Positions 9,654-20,018 are shown, counted from the first letter of the stretch. The stretch: 64,000 bases of DNA from Oligoflexia bacterium (GCA_020847095.1 JADLCR010000007.1:1-64000), one strand, 5' to 3'. Program-made: numbers and translations. Notes: a model not told the origin generated them from the sequence alone.

Positions 9654-9712
9654 CTCTTTATTCATCTCTGCCGATGACTTCCTCGTAATTAACGCTTTCG
9701 GGAGGCCTTCGA

Positions 9713-11284
9713 ATGCGGCGTTCTGCCTTAATGACTTTAGTCTTGCTATCCGCTTGTCAGAATCAAGTGAGCTTCAAGAACATTCCGCTTCCATTAAAGG
9801 CAACACCTGAGGCTCCGACTCTTGTTCCCACGCCCATCCCAACGCCCGAACCCACTCCCATTCGAGTCGAAATTCAAGAGAGCTTTGAATTCGGTTACGG
9901 CAGTCAGCAAAAAAGTTTTCGTCAGGACCGATTCGACGAAAACAAGACTTCGCTCATTTTTGAAATGACCGATCCACTGGGTCGTTGGATTTCGACGCTC
10001 AACAAGTCTGATGTGTTACCAATTGAAAACGGCGTGGTCATTCAAAACTTTGAACTAAAGAGCGAAGGTGCTGCGACAGGCACAAAACTAGATTTGGTTT
10101 TTGCGCTCGACACAACGGGTTCACTTTCAATTGAAGGAACCATTAACACGGTGAAAGCGACGATCAAAGACTTTGTTGAGAGCCTAAAAGTCAAAAATAT
10201 TTCAGCAAGACTTTGTTTGGTGACTTACAAAGACGTCGTCGATCGCGCTTGTCAGAGTTTTGTCGAAGATAATCCTCAAACCCCGGAAAACGAAAATTTA
10301 AACTCATTTCTTAACGATGTTTTACGCATAAAGCCTGACGGGGGCGAGCAACCAAAAGAGAATCACCTTGGCGCATTGGTCGCCGCAGCAAAGCTAACTC
10401 CTTGGGGAGTTGGTCACCAGAGAATGATCGTGCTCTTCGGCGAGGGTGGTTTTTGGGTCAAACCCATTGACCAAGACGAACGAGAGGCATGGGCCGCTCC
10501 AACTTATCCTGAAACTTTGGATGCGATTAAAAAGTCTCAAGCTCAAGTGTTTGTCATTCATCCCAAATGGCATGGGTTCAGTTCGGATTATTTTGATCTT
10601 CCGGGAATCCCTCGTTATTCAAACGGACGCTACTTTGATCTGCGGGAGCTTGAAAAAGGGAAGATAACAGTTAACGCCATATACGATGCCATTCGCGATC
10701 AAATGAAATGGACCCACGTCTTGAGTTTCGTGGCCGAGCAAAATCCAGGAATCAATGGCGCCCTCCCCCTTTCTCAACGCCATATTGATCTCCGATTTGC
10801 CATGTCCGTTCAAAACTTTAGAGTTTTGCAAATCGATACGAACTTTCCCAATGGACACGGATTACCAAAAAGCGAATTCGACTTAGCTTCATCACAGCAA
10901 TCTCCGGTCCGCTTTGTTCGCGTCTGGGTCAACGGCCATGAGGTTTCAAAATCCCAGTTTGCAGTGGGCGGTCAGATCTTGCGGTTTATCAGCCCCCCTC
11001 CTCCTGATGCTCTTATAACCGCAGAGTTTGAACTGGGAAGCCTTGTGGAAAATATCAGTTTTGTTCCGGTGATTGTCAGAACAAAGCTTCCTAAAAATCT
11101 AAAAATCACCGTTAATGGTGTGAGACTTTCTCCAAATCAGTTCTTTTTGCGCCCCATCCCCAATCAATTAGTGGCCCTCGTTGAATGGGACCCTCAATTA
11201 TTTTCAGAATCAGATCCACTAAAGATCCGTGAACTGAAGAAAGTTCAAGTTTCATTGGAATATCACTTTGACAAAATGCCTTAA
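9713..11284 (+). CDS. von Willebrand factor A domain lipoprotein
   Basis: LVLLSAC lipobox; Pro/Thr-rich linker PTPIPTPEPTP; DLVFALDTTGSLS MIDAS-like motif. Confidence 0.8.
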   Translation: MRRSALMTLVLLSACQNQVSFKNIPLPLKATPEAPTLVPTPIPTPEPTPIRVEIQESFEFGYGSQQKSFRQDRFDENKTSLIFEMTDPLGRWISTLNKSDVLPIENGVVIQNFELKSEGAATGTKLDLVFALDTTGSLSIEGTINTVKATIKDFVESLKVKNISARLCLVTYKDVVDRACQSFVEDNPQTPENENLNSFLNDVLRIKPDGGEQPKENHLGALVAAAKLTPWGVGHQRMIVLFGEGGFWVKPIDQDEREAWAAPTYPETLDAIKKSQAQVFVIHPKWHGFSSDYFDLPGIPRYSNGRYFDLRELEKGKITVNAIYDAIRDQMKWTHVLSFVAEQNPGINGALPLSQRHIDLRFAMSVQNFRVLQIDTNFPNGHGLPKSEFDLASSQQSPVRFVRVWVNGHEVSKSQFAVGGQILRFISPPPPDALITAEFELGSLVENISFVPVIVRTKLPKNLKITVNGVRLSPNQFFLRPIPNQLVALVEWDPQLFSESDPLKIRELKKVQVSLEYHFDKMP

Positions 11285-11287
11285 GGG

Positions 11288-11875
11288 CTAAGGGCAAGTG
11301 TTTGGGCTTGTGCCTGAGGTCAGTGTTTTAGATTCATTGATGTTGATTTGATCGAAAGTTCCGTCATTTCTCAAACGATAGGCCGTCGCGATAAAGCAAT
11401 CCGCATTCACTGTGGCGCGCGCCGGAAAAGGTGCTGCGTTTATGGCTCCAGCGTTATTTTGCCAAAGAACAACTCGTCCACCTGCGCCGGTGGGCGGGAA
11501 ATAAGTATCAGCACAAATGGGTGTGTTTCCAAAAAGGTCTGCCGCCTCATCGACAGTGTTAATACACGTTGCCGTTCCTTGGGGATTGGCGTCAGCCGGC
11601 GGGGCGAAGTCGCCCACAAAGCCGAATCGATAGTCTAAAGTGCCTTCGAATTTGACTCCCACGGCGTCAAACCGCGACGTGTACTGCACGTACTCGGCGA
11701 AAAATGATTTCATCGTTGAGTAAATCATAGAAAGATTGGCTTTGGCCTCTGATTGGCGTGATCGATCAAGATAAGTATTGTAATTTGGAATGGCAAGCGC
11801 GGCCAATATGCCAAGTACGGCCAGCGCAATGACAACTTCGATTAATGAAAAACCACGTCTTTGATGAATCATCAT
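11288..11875 (-). CDS. Type IV pilin-like protein (prepilin)
   Basis: RRGFSLIEVVIALAVLGILAALAIPNY class III signal peptide; [11 protein letters not shown] and SRFDAVG shared with the PilA at 46850-47419. Confidence 0.88.
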   Translation of the reverse strand: MMIHQRRGFSLIEVVIALAVLGILAALAIPNYNTYLDRSRQSEAKANLSMIYSTMKSFFAEYVQYTSRFDAVGVKFEGTLDYRFGFVGDFAPPADANPQGTATCINTVDEAADLFGNTPICADTYFPPTGAGGRVVLWQNNAGAINAAPFPARATVNADCFIATAYRLRNDGTFDQININESKTLTSGTSPNTCP

Positions 11876-11960
11876 ACTTCATGATTTTACTGAGAAATCC
11901 TCAGTATATTCAATTGATCAGTGCGATTTTACGCGATATAGATTTGATTAAAGGAAACAA

Positions 11961-12149
11961 ATGAAAAAGCCAAAGAAAATGAGCAGCCCGTTTCCGCTCA
12001 AAGAAACGATCAAAGACCTTGAATCGGCCCTAGTGGATTTTGAGCGCGTCCAGGGCGATCAAGCCTCTCAAGACCTCGAACAATTCCGCCAAAAAACCCG
12101 CGCTCTGCTTAATCAATTAAGCGAACAAATTAAGGCGCTGGAGCTTTGA
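11961..12149 (+). CDS. Small hypothetical coiled-coil-like protein
   Basis: 62 aa ORF with aggaaaca upstream of ATG; charged and helical, family not recognised. Confidence 0.5.
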   Translation: MKKPKKMSSPFPLKETIKDLESALVDFERVQGDQASQDLEQFRQKTRALLNQLSEQIKALEL

Positions 12150-12309
12150 TTTAACCCCTGTCTAATAGTTAGGTACCCCTGACTAAACCCTTGATAGTTG
12201 TCAAAAACTAAGTGAATAATGCCTCCCCAAAACCCATTAAATTCCAGTATTTAGGGCCTTTTGATTGCAATCAAGAAGCACCGTGGACTTTGCTCTCAAA
12301 GGAGGCCCT

Positions 12310-13263
12310 ATGTCCCGGAAGACTAAGATTGTTGCTCAAGCCTTTCAGCTTGCTACGGCGTTGATGGTGATCGCCATTGGTTGTAGCTCTCAAACCCCAT
12401 TTATTGGGTTTGATGAAATGGAGGGTTCAGGATTTTCGACGGCGAGCCTACCTAGTGAGGTTCGCGAACTTAATCCGGATCCGGTTGCAGCCACTCAGAT
12501 GCTTTATCAGGGAATACTTTGGAGAGATCGTGACGTACCCGGTTCCGATGGATACGTGAGTCTTATTAGATCCAAAAGGGTGGTCGGCATTCAGCAAGCA
12601 GCTGTTTTTATCACCGCCGATCCGATAAGCCGCGAATTCAAGAATAGAATCGAAGCGGTTTATCCTGCGCAAGACATCTTGCGTAGGCTTACTCTTGCAT
12701 TTTTTGAGGCTGAACCAACCGCTAGCGATACAAATCGGTTTTTGAGAAACATTCAAAATAGACGAACCGAGTCCACCGTCTCACTCATGGTTAAAGACCC
12801 TCGGTTCTTTCAGCGCTTAGCAAGACTCCCAAGCGTTGGAACCCCAACATATCCAACGCCAGTGGGGCCAACTCCAACTCCAACGATCCCCCCCATTAGC
12901 ACCACTTGCGGATTACCAGCACTTCCTGAGACCAACAACTGCGAGCGCAATTCACCTTCCTATTTGGCTGATGTCGAACGCGCCCTTGATACGGTCATCG
13001 CTCAACATCCCGAGTATTTTGACTTAAACCAACAGATTGCAACGGGCGCTTACCGCGTCGTTCGACCGGATGATTACCTCAATGCGGTTGCTAACGTCAT
13101 GCGAGGAATGGGTTATTGCGTTCATCCCGATGTGGGCGAAGAAATTGCGATAAAAAAGAACACTAACTCCTTTAATGAGCAGTACGACATTTTAACTTGG
13201 CAGCTTTGGATGCGACGGGGCGCCGGCTCATACCGAGCGTCGTGTTACCCGTCTTGGTTTTAA
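12310..13263 (+). CDS. Hypothetical secreted/lipoprotein, possible DUF4214-like segment
   Basis: ATG at 12310 preceded by aaaggaggccct; GCSS lipobox-like; LYQGILWRDRDVPGSDGYVSLI resembles DUF4214 motif. Confidence 0.65.
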   Translation: MSRKTKIVAQAFQLATALMVIAIGCSSQTPFIGFDEMEGSGFSTASLPSEVRELNPDPVAATQMLYQGILWRDRDVPGSDGYVSLIRSKRVVGIQQAAVFITADPISREFKNRIEAVYPAQDILRRLTLAFFEAEPTASDTNRFLRNIQNRRTESTVSLMVKDPRFFQRLARLPSVGTPTYPTPVGPTPTPTIPPISTTCGLPALPETNNCERNSPSYLADVERALDTVIAQHPEYFDLNQQIATGAYRVVRPDDYLNAVANVMRGMGYCVHPDVGEEIAIKKNTNSFNEQYDILTWQLWMRRGAGSYRASCYPSWF

Positions 13264-13281
13264 ATTGGAGGACCCGTTAAT

Positions 13282-14199
13282 TTGCTGAATTCGGCCTTAC
13301 TCATCATTTTCAGTCACGCCATTGCTTTTGGTGGATTACCTGAGAAGGCCGAACTACGCACGCTCCTTGCCAACCCCGATGTTTTAGAAGAAGTTCGAAA
13401 AGCACAGAACTTCCCGGCCAAACGGATAAAAAGTTGCGAAGCCGTTGTTCATCGTTACGATCAAGATGAATTGAAACTTGCCGGAATAGCGCGGTGGGTT
13501 CACAATTCGGGCCTCTTTCATGATTTTGATCGTTTCGAGCAAATTCCTAGGGAGTCTACGGTTTATCGCCTTCCCCTGGTGGACGCACACGAAGCCTATG
13601 TGAAAAAGAGAAACCAAACCTATTCGTACGATCCGGATCAGCACGAAGTCTTTATTTCGCCCGATGGAAAACAGTTCGTTTTGGAACTTGCCTCGCGAGT
13701 CAAAGACGAAATTTCAAAGCATCCGTTGTATCTCACAGCTGCGACCAGTAATCCTCAGCGATACACTTTAGATCACCACTGTTTGCATCGCAGCGGTTAT
13801 TCCATCGATATTCGTCCCCTTCCAGGATTAAGACCCACCCATCTATGGTCGGAAGAATATGATCGCGAAATGAATCGCCGATTGATTTTAGAACTTGTCA
13901 ATGATCTAAGAGTGCGTCGCATTTATTTTAGCGACCCAAAACTTCTTAAGGACCCTGAAGTGAAAGCAGCCGTTGACTATCGCGCGCAAACTCAAAGACC
14001 CGTTGAATACATTCCCATGCGTGATCACTACAATCATATTCATATCGAGCTTTATTGGGCTGAGAATCTAAAAGCTCTTTCAAAAGCCATTCTTGAAGTT
14101 TTTCGAGAGACTAAAAATGTGGCGGGAGCTTCGAGACAACCCGTAGGTAAACGCACGGTCGATAACAAACGAGGGAGAGGGCCGTCCAGTGTCTCTTAG
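13282..14199 (+). CDS. Secreted protein, putative LAS-type (M15/M74-like) peptidoglycan peptidase or DUF5715-like
   Basis: HCLHRSGYSIDIRPL and DHYNHIHIELYW fit an HxxxxxxD...HxH zinc-ligand pattern; TTG start with signal-like N terminus. Confidence 0.5.
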   Translation: MLNSALLIIFSHAIAFGGLPEKAELRTLLANPDVLEEVRKAQNFPAKRIKSCEAVVHRYDQDELKLAGIARWVHNSGLFHDFDRFEQIPRESTVYRLPLVDAHEAYVKKRNQTYSYDPDQHEVFISPDGKQFVLELASRVKDEISKHPLYLTAATSNPQRYTLDHHCLHRSGYSIDIRPLPGLRPTHLWSEEYDREMNRRLILELVNDLRVRRIYFSDPKLLKDPEVKAAVDYRAQTQRPVEYIPMRDHYNHIHIELYWAENLKALSKAILEVFRETKNVAGASRQPVGKRTVDNKRGRGPSSVS

Positions 14200-14614
14200 A
14201 TCATGGATACTGGTGATTTTGTTTTTTTGGGCCGCACGCGTGCTTGCTGACGATCAACATGCCTTAACTATTAAAAAAATCAGTGTCGTGACTCCCTACG
14301 AAACAGTCGACTTCAGTGCCGAACCAAAAATACTGAAAGAGTTCTATTTTTTTATTCGCAATTCAAATGGAACGGCCAACACCCAACTCTTGCGCCGACT
14401 ACCTTGGCAGGAGTTGCGTGATCGCGCCATGGTATACGCTAATGGCCGGCTCAATCCGAGCGAGTGGAGTGTACTAGAAAAGTTCGTATGGCGTGCTTCT
14501 TTAATTTCGCGAGACGGCATTGAAGTGCTTTTTCAAACCTTGAGCCAATCATTTGAGCGCCATGCCCTTTTATCTTGCCCGGATTCCTTTGCCTCTATGG
14601 CAGAGACCAATTGA
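14189..14614 (+). CDS. Hypothetical secreted protein
   Basis: N-terminal hydrophobic signal ([18 protein letters not shown]); overlaps the upstream CDS by 11 bp. Confidence 0.5.
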   Translation: MSLRSWILVILFFWAARVLADDQHALTIKKISVVTPYETVDFSAEPKILKEFYFFIRNSNGTANTQLLRRLPWQELRDRAMVYANGRLNPSEWSVLEKFVWRASLISRDGIEVLFQTLSQSFERHALLSCPDSFASMAETN

Positions 14615-15302
14615 TTTCAGGCTTTCCCGCCTGCTTTAAAAATTCGTTAGTTTTCGAAAAGTGACGGCAACCAAAAAACCCACGATACGCGGACAGCGGT
14701 GATGGATGAACGGCCTTTAAGACTAAGTGATTTTTATTTTTTAAGAGACTTTCTTTTTTTTGAGCTGGGCTGCCCCAAAGTATAAAAACAAGTGGATCCG
14801 TTCGATCATCTAAGAGCTTAATTATTTGATCTGTGAAAATCTCCCAGCCCTTTCCGTGGTGAGATCCGGCCTTTGATTTTTCTACGGTTAAAACAGTATT
14901 GAGTAACAAAACCCCCTGAAGGGCCCAAGAAGTCAGATTTCCGTGACGAGGCTTTTCAATTTTTAAATCCGATCGAAGCTCTTGAAAAATATTAAGCAAA
15001 GAGGGTGGTATGGCCACGCCCTCAGGAACTGAGAAACAAAGTCCGTGAGCCTGCCCGGGCCCGTGATAAGGATCTTGCCCCAAAATCACGGCCTTTACCT
15101 TTTCAAACGGCGTTGTGTTAAGGGCGTTAAAAATAAGAGACATTTTTGGAAAAATAGATTTTCCATTTGCTTTTTCCGCTTTTAAAAACTTTTTAAGCTC
15201 GAGCATGTAAGGCTTTGAGAACTCATCGGAAAGTCTTCGCTTCCAAGAATCCTCTAGCCGAACAGTCGCGTCACTTTCTGAAATTTGTTTTAATAATTCC
15301 AT
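14595..15302 (-). CDS. ung: Uracil-DNA glycosylase
   Basis: [50 protein letters not shown] family 1 UDG motifs. Confidence 0.96.
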   Translation of the reverse strand: MELLKQISESDATVRLEDSWKRRLSDEFSKPYMLELKKFLKAEKANGKSIFPKMSLIFNALNTTPFEKVKAVILGQDPYHGPGQAHGLCFSVPEGVAIPPSLLNIFQELRSDLKIEKPRHGNLTSWALQGVLLLNTVLTVEKSKAGSHHGKGWEIFTDQIIKLLDDRTDPLVFILWGSPAQKKESLLKNKNHLVLKAVHPSPLSAYRGFFGCRHFSKTNEFLKQAGKPEINWSLP

Positions 15303-15311
15303 GCCAAATTT

Positions 15312-16571
15312 TTAAAAAATATAATTAGTTGCCAAAAGCAATCCATAGCCAGAAATTTTCGCCCCTACTTTCGAACCTGTGGAGCCTACAATGCTAGTTC
15401 CGTATCCTTCGAAATACATCCCACCGAGGCCAGTGCTAATATTATCGTCTTTCCAATTTGCCCCCAAAGTAGTCATCCAAGTGTTGTTTTTCACGCGTCC
15501 AGCCTGCCTTAGTGTCTGATCTCCAATCGACGATGGCATCAAGGCATAGCCGAAAAATCCAGAAATGGTATCGGTCATGCGCCTTTCAACTCCTATAGAG
15601 TATCGGGTGGCGTTTTGTGTATAAACTTCCTCGGAAATATTCGGGACCTGCGGTAACTCCTTATAATCAAGCGCCCCACCAATGGAAGCATCAAACAATA
15701 TTTTGTAATTTTCATTGAGGCGATAGGTGATCCCTACTCCCAAATCCCAGGGGATATCGTATTTCGCGGGAGTTGACTGCTTATCTTCAGTTGTAACCGT
15801 AACACTTCCCAAAAGAGTTACCGGGCTAATGCGATAAACTTCCGCCGACCCGGCCACTTGAAGAAACGGCGCCTGGCCACGCAAACCAATTTTAAGATCG
15901 GAGCTTAAGTCGTAGTGAGCGCCAACCACGGTGACCAATCCGTAAACCGTTGGAGTCACTTTTGAAACCGTCGAAAATACCGTATTGGAAATGCTATTAA
16001 ACTTTACGATGGTACCAGATACGTTGGATTTGGAATATTGAACGCCGTATATACTTACCCCGACTCCGAGCTTCTCGCCCCACATATGAGCGGTCGTTAG
16101 CCCAATCCACATTTCTCTTTCTGAAACTTTTGGGACAATCGCTCCATTTGAATTGGGGGTGGTGAAAACGCCGCTGGATTCAATCTGTGTTGAGCTTGGA
16201 ATTAAAATACTAAATGCCAGTTGATGATTGAAAACTTTAAAGGTCGAAACAGCCGTTGATGGAATCGTATTAAAGCCCGTTGCTTCGTAGGGTATCAAAG
16301 TGTTGTCAATATAGCTTAATCCATCAAATTTAATATTGTAGACGAAGTACAAACTCCCAGACAAAGAGAGTTTAGAACCCTGATTCTTTGCCAAAGCACC
16401 TGGATTGAAAAACACTGAACCCATCGAAGTTTCATCGCCAATCCCTGTATTAGAAAGAAGTGCTGATTTATCCCCGAATGGAAATACCCATTTATTGTAA
16501 GCATCTGCCCACACCAATTCCGTGAAAATCAAAACCCCGGCTAGTAAGACGGCCTGAACGATCCCCATCAT
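15312..16571 (-). CDS. Outer membrane protein, OmpP1/FadL/TodX-like
   Basis: NTGIGDETSMGSVFFNPGALAKNQGSKLSLSGS N-terminal FadL-type pattern; beta-rich; ends in aromatic F. Confidence 0.7.
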   Translation of the reverse strand: MMGIVQAVLLAGVLIFTELVWADAYNKWVFPFGDKSALLSNTGIGDETSMGSVFFNPGALAKNQGSKLSLSGSLYFVYNIKFDGLSYIDNTLIPYEATGFNTIPSTAVSTFKVFNHQLAFSILIPSSTQIESSGVFTTPNSNGAIVPKVSEREMWIGLTTAHMWGEKLGVGVSIYGVQYSKSNVSGTIVKFNSISNTVFSTVSKVTPTVYGLVTVVGAHYDLSSDLKIGLRGQAPFLQVAGSAEVYRISPVTLLGSVTVTTEDKQSTPAKYDIPWDLGVGITYRLNENYKILFDASIGGALDYKELPQVPNISEEVYTQNATRYSIGVERRMTDTISGFFGYALMPSSIGDQTLRQAGRVKNNTWMTTLGANWKDDNISTGLGGMYFEGYGTSIVGSTGSKVGAKISGYGLLLATNYIF

Positions 16572-17542
16572 CCGGGCTTGCCTCCAAGACCAAAAAGAGC
16601 AGACACAATGGCAAAATAAATGGGAATACCCACGAGAATATTAAATGGAAATACAATCCCCAACGTTGACGCCAAATAGATTCCGGCCTGGGCATTTGGA
16701 ATGGAGGCACGAATGGCGGCAGGGCCCGCAATATACGAACTGCTCGCCGACAAAATTCCGATAAGCAAGGTTGTGCCCGGACTTAGTTGAGCCATCCAGC
16801 CCACCAAAATACCGGTCACTCCAAGTAACAAACTTGTGGCCAATGAAAAACTGATTAGCCTGATTCCTGCGCGAGAAACATCTTTAGACTGGCTTCCAAC
16901 TTTGAGCCCTAACTCCATCATGAACAACATGAGAATTCCTTGAAATGAATCGAAAAAAAAGTGTGGCACCGATGTCATCGCCGACCCGCGCCCAAAAAGG
17001 CCGATCACAAAGCCACCAATTAAGAGCATCAGTCCTTGGCCAAAAACAACTTCGTGAAGGGCATCTTTAACTTTAGTTCTCTTTTGCGACCACTGATAGA
17101 GCGCCATGCCCATAAAAATTCCAGGCACCTCCATCGTCGCCACCAGAGCTGGGGCATAAGACGGCAGCACCCAACCTTGCGCTTCGACAAAAGATTGCCC
17201 GGCGACATAAGTCACCACACTCACCGAGCCAAAATTTATACTCAATGCGCTCGCATCGGGCGGATCAAACTTGAAAACGAAGCGCGCCACGACAAAACTC
17301 AGACCCGCACAAGCCAGTCCTAATAATATGGCGATCCCAACAGCCAAACTCATTTCATCAAGACTTTGACCTCGGAACGCGAAACCGCCCTTAAGGCCGA
17401 TTGAAAACAGGAGATAAATTGAAAGTGCTTGGTAAAAAAGGTCCGGAAACTTCAGGTCACTCTTGACCCAATAGGCGACAAGACCCAACACGAAAGACAA
17501 GATAACCGGAGAAAGCAAATTCTCGAGCGCGTAATGGTGCAT
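16568..17542 (-). CDS. Sodium-dependent bicarbonate transporter SbtA-family permease
   Basis: LLSPVILSFVLGLVAYWVKSDLKFPDLFYQALSIYLLFSIGLKGG and ...SASSSYIAGPAAIRASIPNAQAGIYLASTLGIVFPFNI. Confidence 0.85.
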   Translation of the reverse strand: MHHYALENLLSPVILSFVLGLVAYWVKSDLKFPDLFYQALSIYLLFSIGLKGGFAFRGQSLDEMSLAVGIAILLGLACAGLSFVVARFVFKFDPPDASALSINFGSVSVVTYVAGQSFVEAQGWVLPSYAPALVATMEVPGIFMGMALYQWSQKRTKVKDALHEVVFGQGLMLLIGGFVIGLFGRGSAMTSVPHFFFDSFQGILMLFMMELGLKVGSQSKDVSRAGIRLISFSLATSLLLGVTGILVGWMAQLSPGTTLLIGILSASSSYIAGPAAIRASIPNAQAGIYLASTLGIVFPFNILVGIPIYFAIVSALFGLGGKPG

Positions 17543-17667
17543 GTTGTGGATGCTCCTGTGCAGTTAGAATCTCCAGAAGTAGCATATCCTATTAATTTCG
17601 CCACCATTAACGCAATGGGTCAGATATCGGATTTGAACACCGGGCTAACCTTTGCTAGTTTCGTCTC

Positions 17668-18219
17668 ATGCCTTCAATGACCTTTATGACGCTGCTGACT
17701 TTTTTGACCTTGCATTCAACCTCCTTGATGGCCATAGACCTTCAGCTTTTAGAAAAACCTGATATTCTGACCTCTAAGGTCGTTAAAAAATTTTCGAAAG
17801 CTGATCCTTTAGTCGTGGTTTTTCTCTCAGCTCAATGCCCATGCTCAAATAGCCATAGCGAAGAACTCAAGATGCTAAGGCAAACCTATGGCTTTATTCG
17901 TTTTATCGGGGTTCACTCTAACCCAGAAGAAGGTACGGAGCTTGGCAAAACCTATTTTTCAAATTTAAAACTTGGTTTTCCGGTCATTCGTGATGACTCA
18001 CTTAAAATTGCAGACGCTTTTAAGGCGCTTAAAACGCCGCACGCTTTCATTTTAAACAATGGGGAAATTGTTTACCAAGGCGGCGTGTCTGATCGAAGCG
18101 ATTTTTCTAAAGCTTCAAAACACTATTTGAGGGACGCTCTAGAAAGCGTTAAGAATCATGTTCCCATTTTGAACTCGCAGACGAGAACATTGGGCTGCGC
18201 CATTAGGCGAGGAGAGTAA
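17668..18219 (+). CDS. Redoxin / thioredoxin-fold protein
   Basis: VVVFLSAQCPCSNSHSEELKML (CPCS active-site-like motif), FPVIRDDSLKIADAFKALKTPHAFIL. Confidence 0.75.
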   Translation: MPSMTFMTLLTFLTLHSTSLMAIDLQLLEKPDILTSKVVKKFSKADPLVVVFLSAQCPCSNSHSEELKMLRQTYGFIRFIGVHSNPEEGTELGKTYFSNLKLGFPVIRDDSLKIADAFKALKTPHAFILNNGEIVYQGGVSDRSDFSKASKHYLRDALESVKNHVPILNSQTRTLGCAIRRGE

Positions 18220-18642
18220 ATGAAGTCATTAATAGTTTTGTGCATCTCAATCTCAACCTTGGCTTGTGCTGAGCCGAATTATGCAACCAAAGACAAATCT
18301 CGACCCCTCGCTCAGTCAAATCCCGTCAGCGAAAATTGCGGAGCGGTTTTTAAAAATTCTAATAACTGCTTGAATTGGCGAGTCGAGCAAGAGCCCACTC
18401 AGGATCAAATGGGTTCATTTACCTTTACGCTATCGCATAACCCGTTGGGCTCAATAAAAGTTGTTCTTTGGATGCCGTCAATGGGCCACGGCTCGTCGCC
18501 AGTTAAAGTTGAACAATTGGGGGATCGTCAATACCGAGCCAGCCAAGTCTATTTTTCAATGCCTGGCAAATGGCAAATTAGGTTTCAAATAAAAGATAAC
18601 AACCAAGTTCTTGACGAGGCCGTCATTGAAGTTGAGATTTAG
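18220..18642 (+). CDS. YtkA/FixH-like small periplasmic lipoprotein
   Basis: LACAEP lipobox; LWMPSMGHGSSPVKVEQLGDRQYRASQVYFSMPGKWQIRFQI matches YtkA-like organisation. Confidence 0.6.
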   Translation: MKSLIVLCISISTLACAEPNYATKDKSRPLAQSNPVSENCGAVFKNSNNCLNWRVEQEPTQDQMGSFTFTLSHNPLGSIKVVLWMPSMGHGSSPVKVEQLGDRQYRASQVYFSMPGKWQIRFQIKDNNQVLDEAVIEVEI

Positions 18643-19525
18643 CATCGCCTTATTTAGCCTGCTATTCTTGATCAATGCCAAAGCATTTGGTGCGCCCTGC
18701 TGCGCGAGTGCAACCTCAGGGCCCGGGCTGTTATCTAATGAGGAGCGCTCCCACTTAACGACTCGAGTATCTCGATCAAGCATCTCAAATAATATTGATT
18801 CGGATGGATATTGGGAAAGAACGAAAGACCCCGTCATCACTCAAACAATGGAGCTCAGCGGCGCTATTCTACTTTCGGATCGTTGGCAAATTGGCATGGC
18901 TGTGCCGTTTTCAGAGCGAACCACGACCTCCCAAAAATATTCTGGATTAGGGGATGTGAGTGGCACGATTGGATATGAGTATCTTCCGGATTGGGATTAT
19001 CACCCTTGGCGCCCAAGGGCCGTAGGTTATTTTCAAATAACCGCGCCGACGGGGTTAAGTATTTATGATGAGGGAAGCACAACAGGGTCGGGAGCTCTCG
19101 GCCAGGGTTTTTGGACTCTAGGTATGGGGACTCTTTTAACAAAGGCCTGGGGTCGCTGGGACGTACTTGCCTTAGGCGAAATTCATCGCTCCCTTTCTCG
19201 CGAGATCAAGTCTCAAGCTTCTCTCACGGCAAATCCCGGCCTGGGAACGAGCATTGGCGCTGGTGTGGGTATGAGTCTTGGCGCATGGAGATTAGGTGGC
19301 AATGTAACCTGGACTTACCAAGATCCCATTTCAATTCGAGGAAATATAGATTCCGAAGGTACCCTACAACGTTACGCCTCAGCCAGCCTTTCTTTGAATT
19401 ATATGATTGATTCTACTTTGGCGGCTCAAGCGACATATACTGATCAAAATATTCTCGGACGCCCATTCAACACTTCATTGTCTCGCATCGTTAGCTTACA
19501 ATTGCGTAAGCAATGGGTAAGATAG
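18626..19525 (+). CDS. Secreted outer-membrane / transporter-like beta-barrel protein
   Basis: Signal peptide MKLRFSIALFSLLFLINAKAFG (TTG start); amphipathic beta pattern; ends SLQLRKQWVR. Confidence 0.6.
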   Translation: MKLRFSIALFSLLFLINAKAFGAPCCASATSGPGLLSNEERSHLTTRVSRSSISNNIDSDGYWERTKDPVITQTMELSGAILLSDRWQIGMAVPFSERTTTSQKYSGLGDVSGTIGYEYLPDWDYHPWRPRAVGYFQITAPTGLSIYDEGSTTGSGALGQGFWTLGMGTLLTKAWGRWDVLALGEIHRSLSREIKSQASLTANPGLGTSIGAGVGMSLGAWRLGGNVTWTYQDPISIRGNIDSEGTLQRYASASLSLNYMIDSTLAAQATYTDQNILGRPFNTSLSRIVSLQLRKQWVR

Positions 19526-19739
19526 AAACTCAAAGCTGTCTCTTTTATCGTCACGATATCCATTTTCAAACTCATTACTGAGGCCGCCTTCAAATATGCC
19601 AATTGGGCCAAAAACATTTCCGCAAGTTCAGTTAAACAGAAAGTCGTGGCATCGAAAAATGGCGGGGTCCCCGAGTCAAATCGCTCAATGATCAGAAAAG
19701 ACTCCGTTGTCACTGCCTACCAATTTTTTATCCTTTTAT

Positions 19740-19895
19740 TTAGAATTTGACTAATAAGTTGATTGGCTTCTGGTATCGGATGTCCATTGAACCAACCAAT
19801 ACTTTAGCCAATAGTAGCCTGTTGAATACATCCAAACCAAGGTAGACAAGAGCAACGCTCGCTAAAATGTAAATGACGACGATTTTTGATTTCAC
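19740..19895 (-). CDS. Possible 51-aa single-span membrane protein (GTG start)
   Basis: Translation MKSKIVVIYILASVALVYLGLDVFNRLLLAKVLVGSMDIRYQKPINLLVKF*; hydrophobic N-terminal helix; weak SD. Below the ORF-track length cutoff. Confidence 0.35.
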   Translation of the reverse strand: MKSKIVVIYILASVALVYLGLDVFNRLLLAKVLVGSMDIRYQKPINLLVKF

Positions 19896-20018
19896 CCTAT
19901 TTTTAGGTTAGCAAAAATTATAGACAGAACCAGATCGAATCGAAGTTTTATCAAATTCCTCTTCATCATAGGACTACCCCCGTGGTAGCTGTGCAGCATT
20001 CATTTTTAGGGAGGTCCA

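Noticed and set aside
19444-19713. 89-aa minus-strand ORF overlapping the end of the 18626-19525 gene
   Set aside because: No recognisable family, poor SD, antisense to a likely real coding region.
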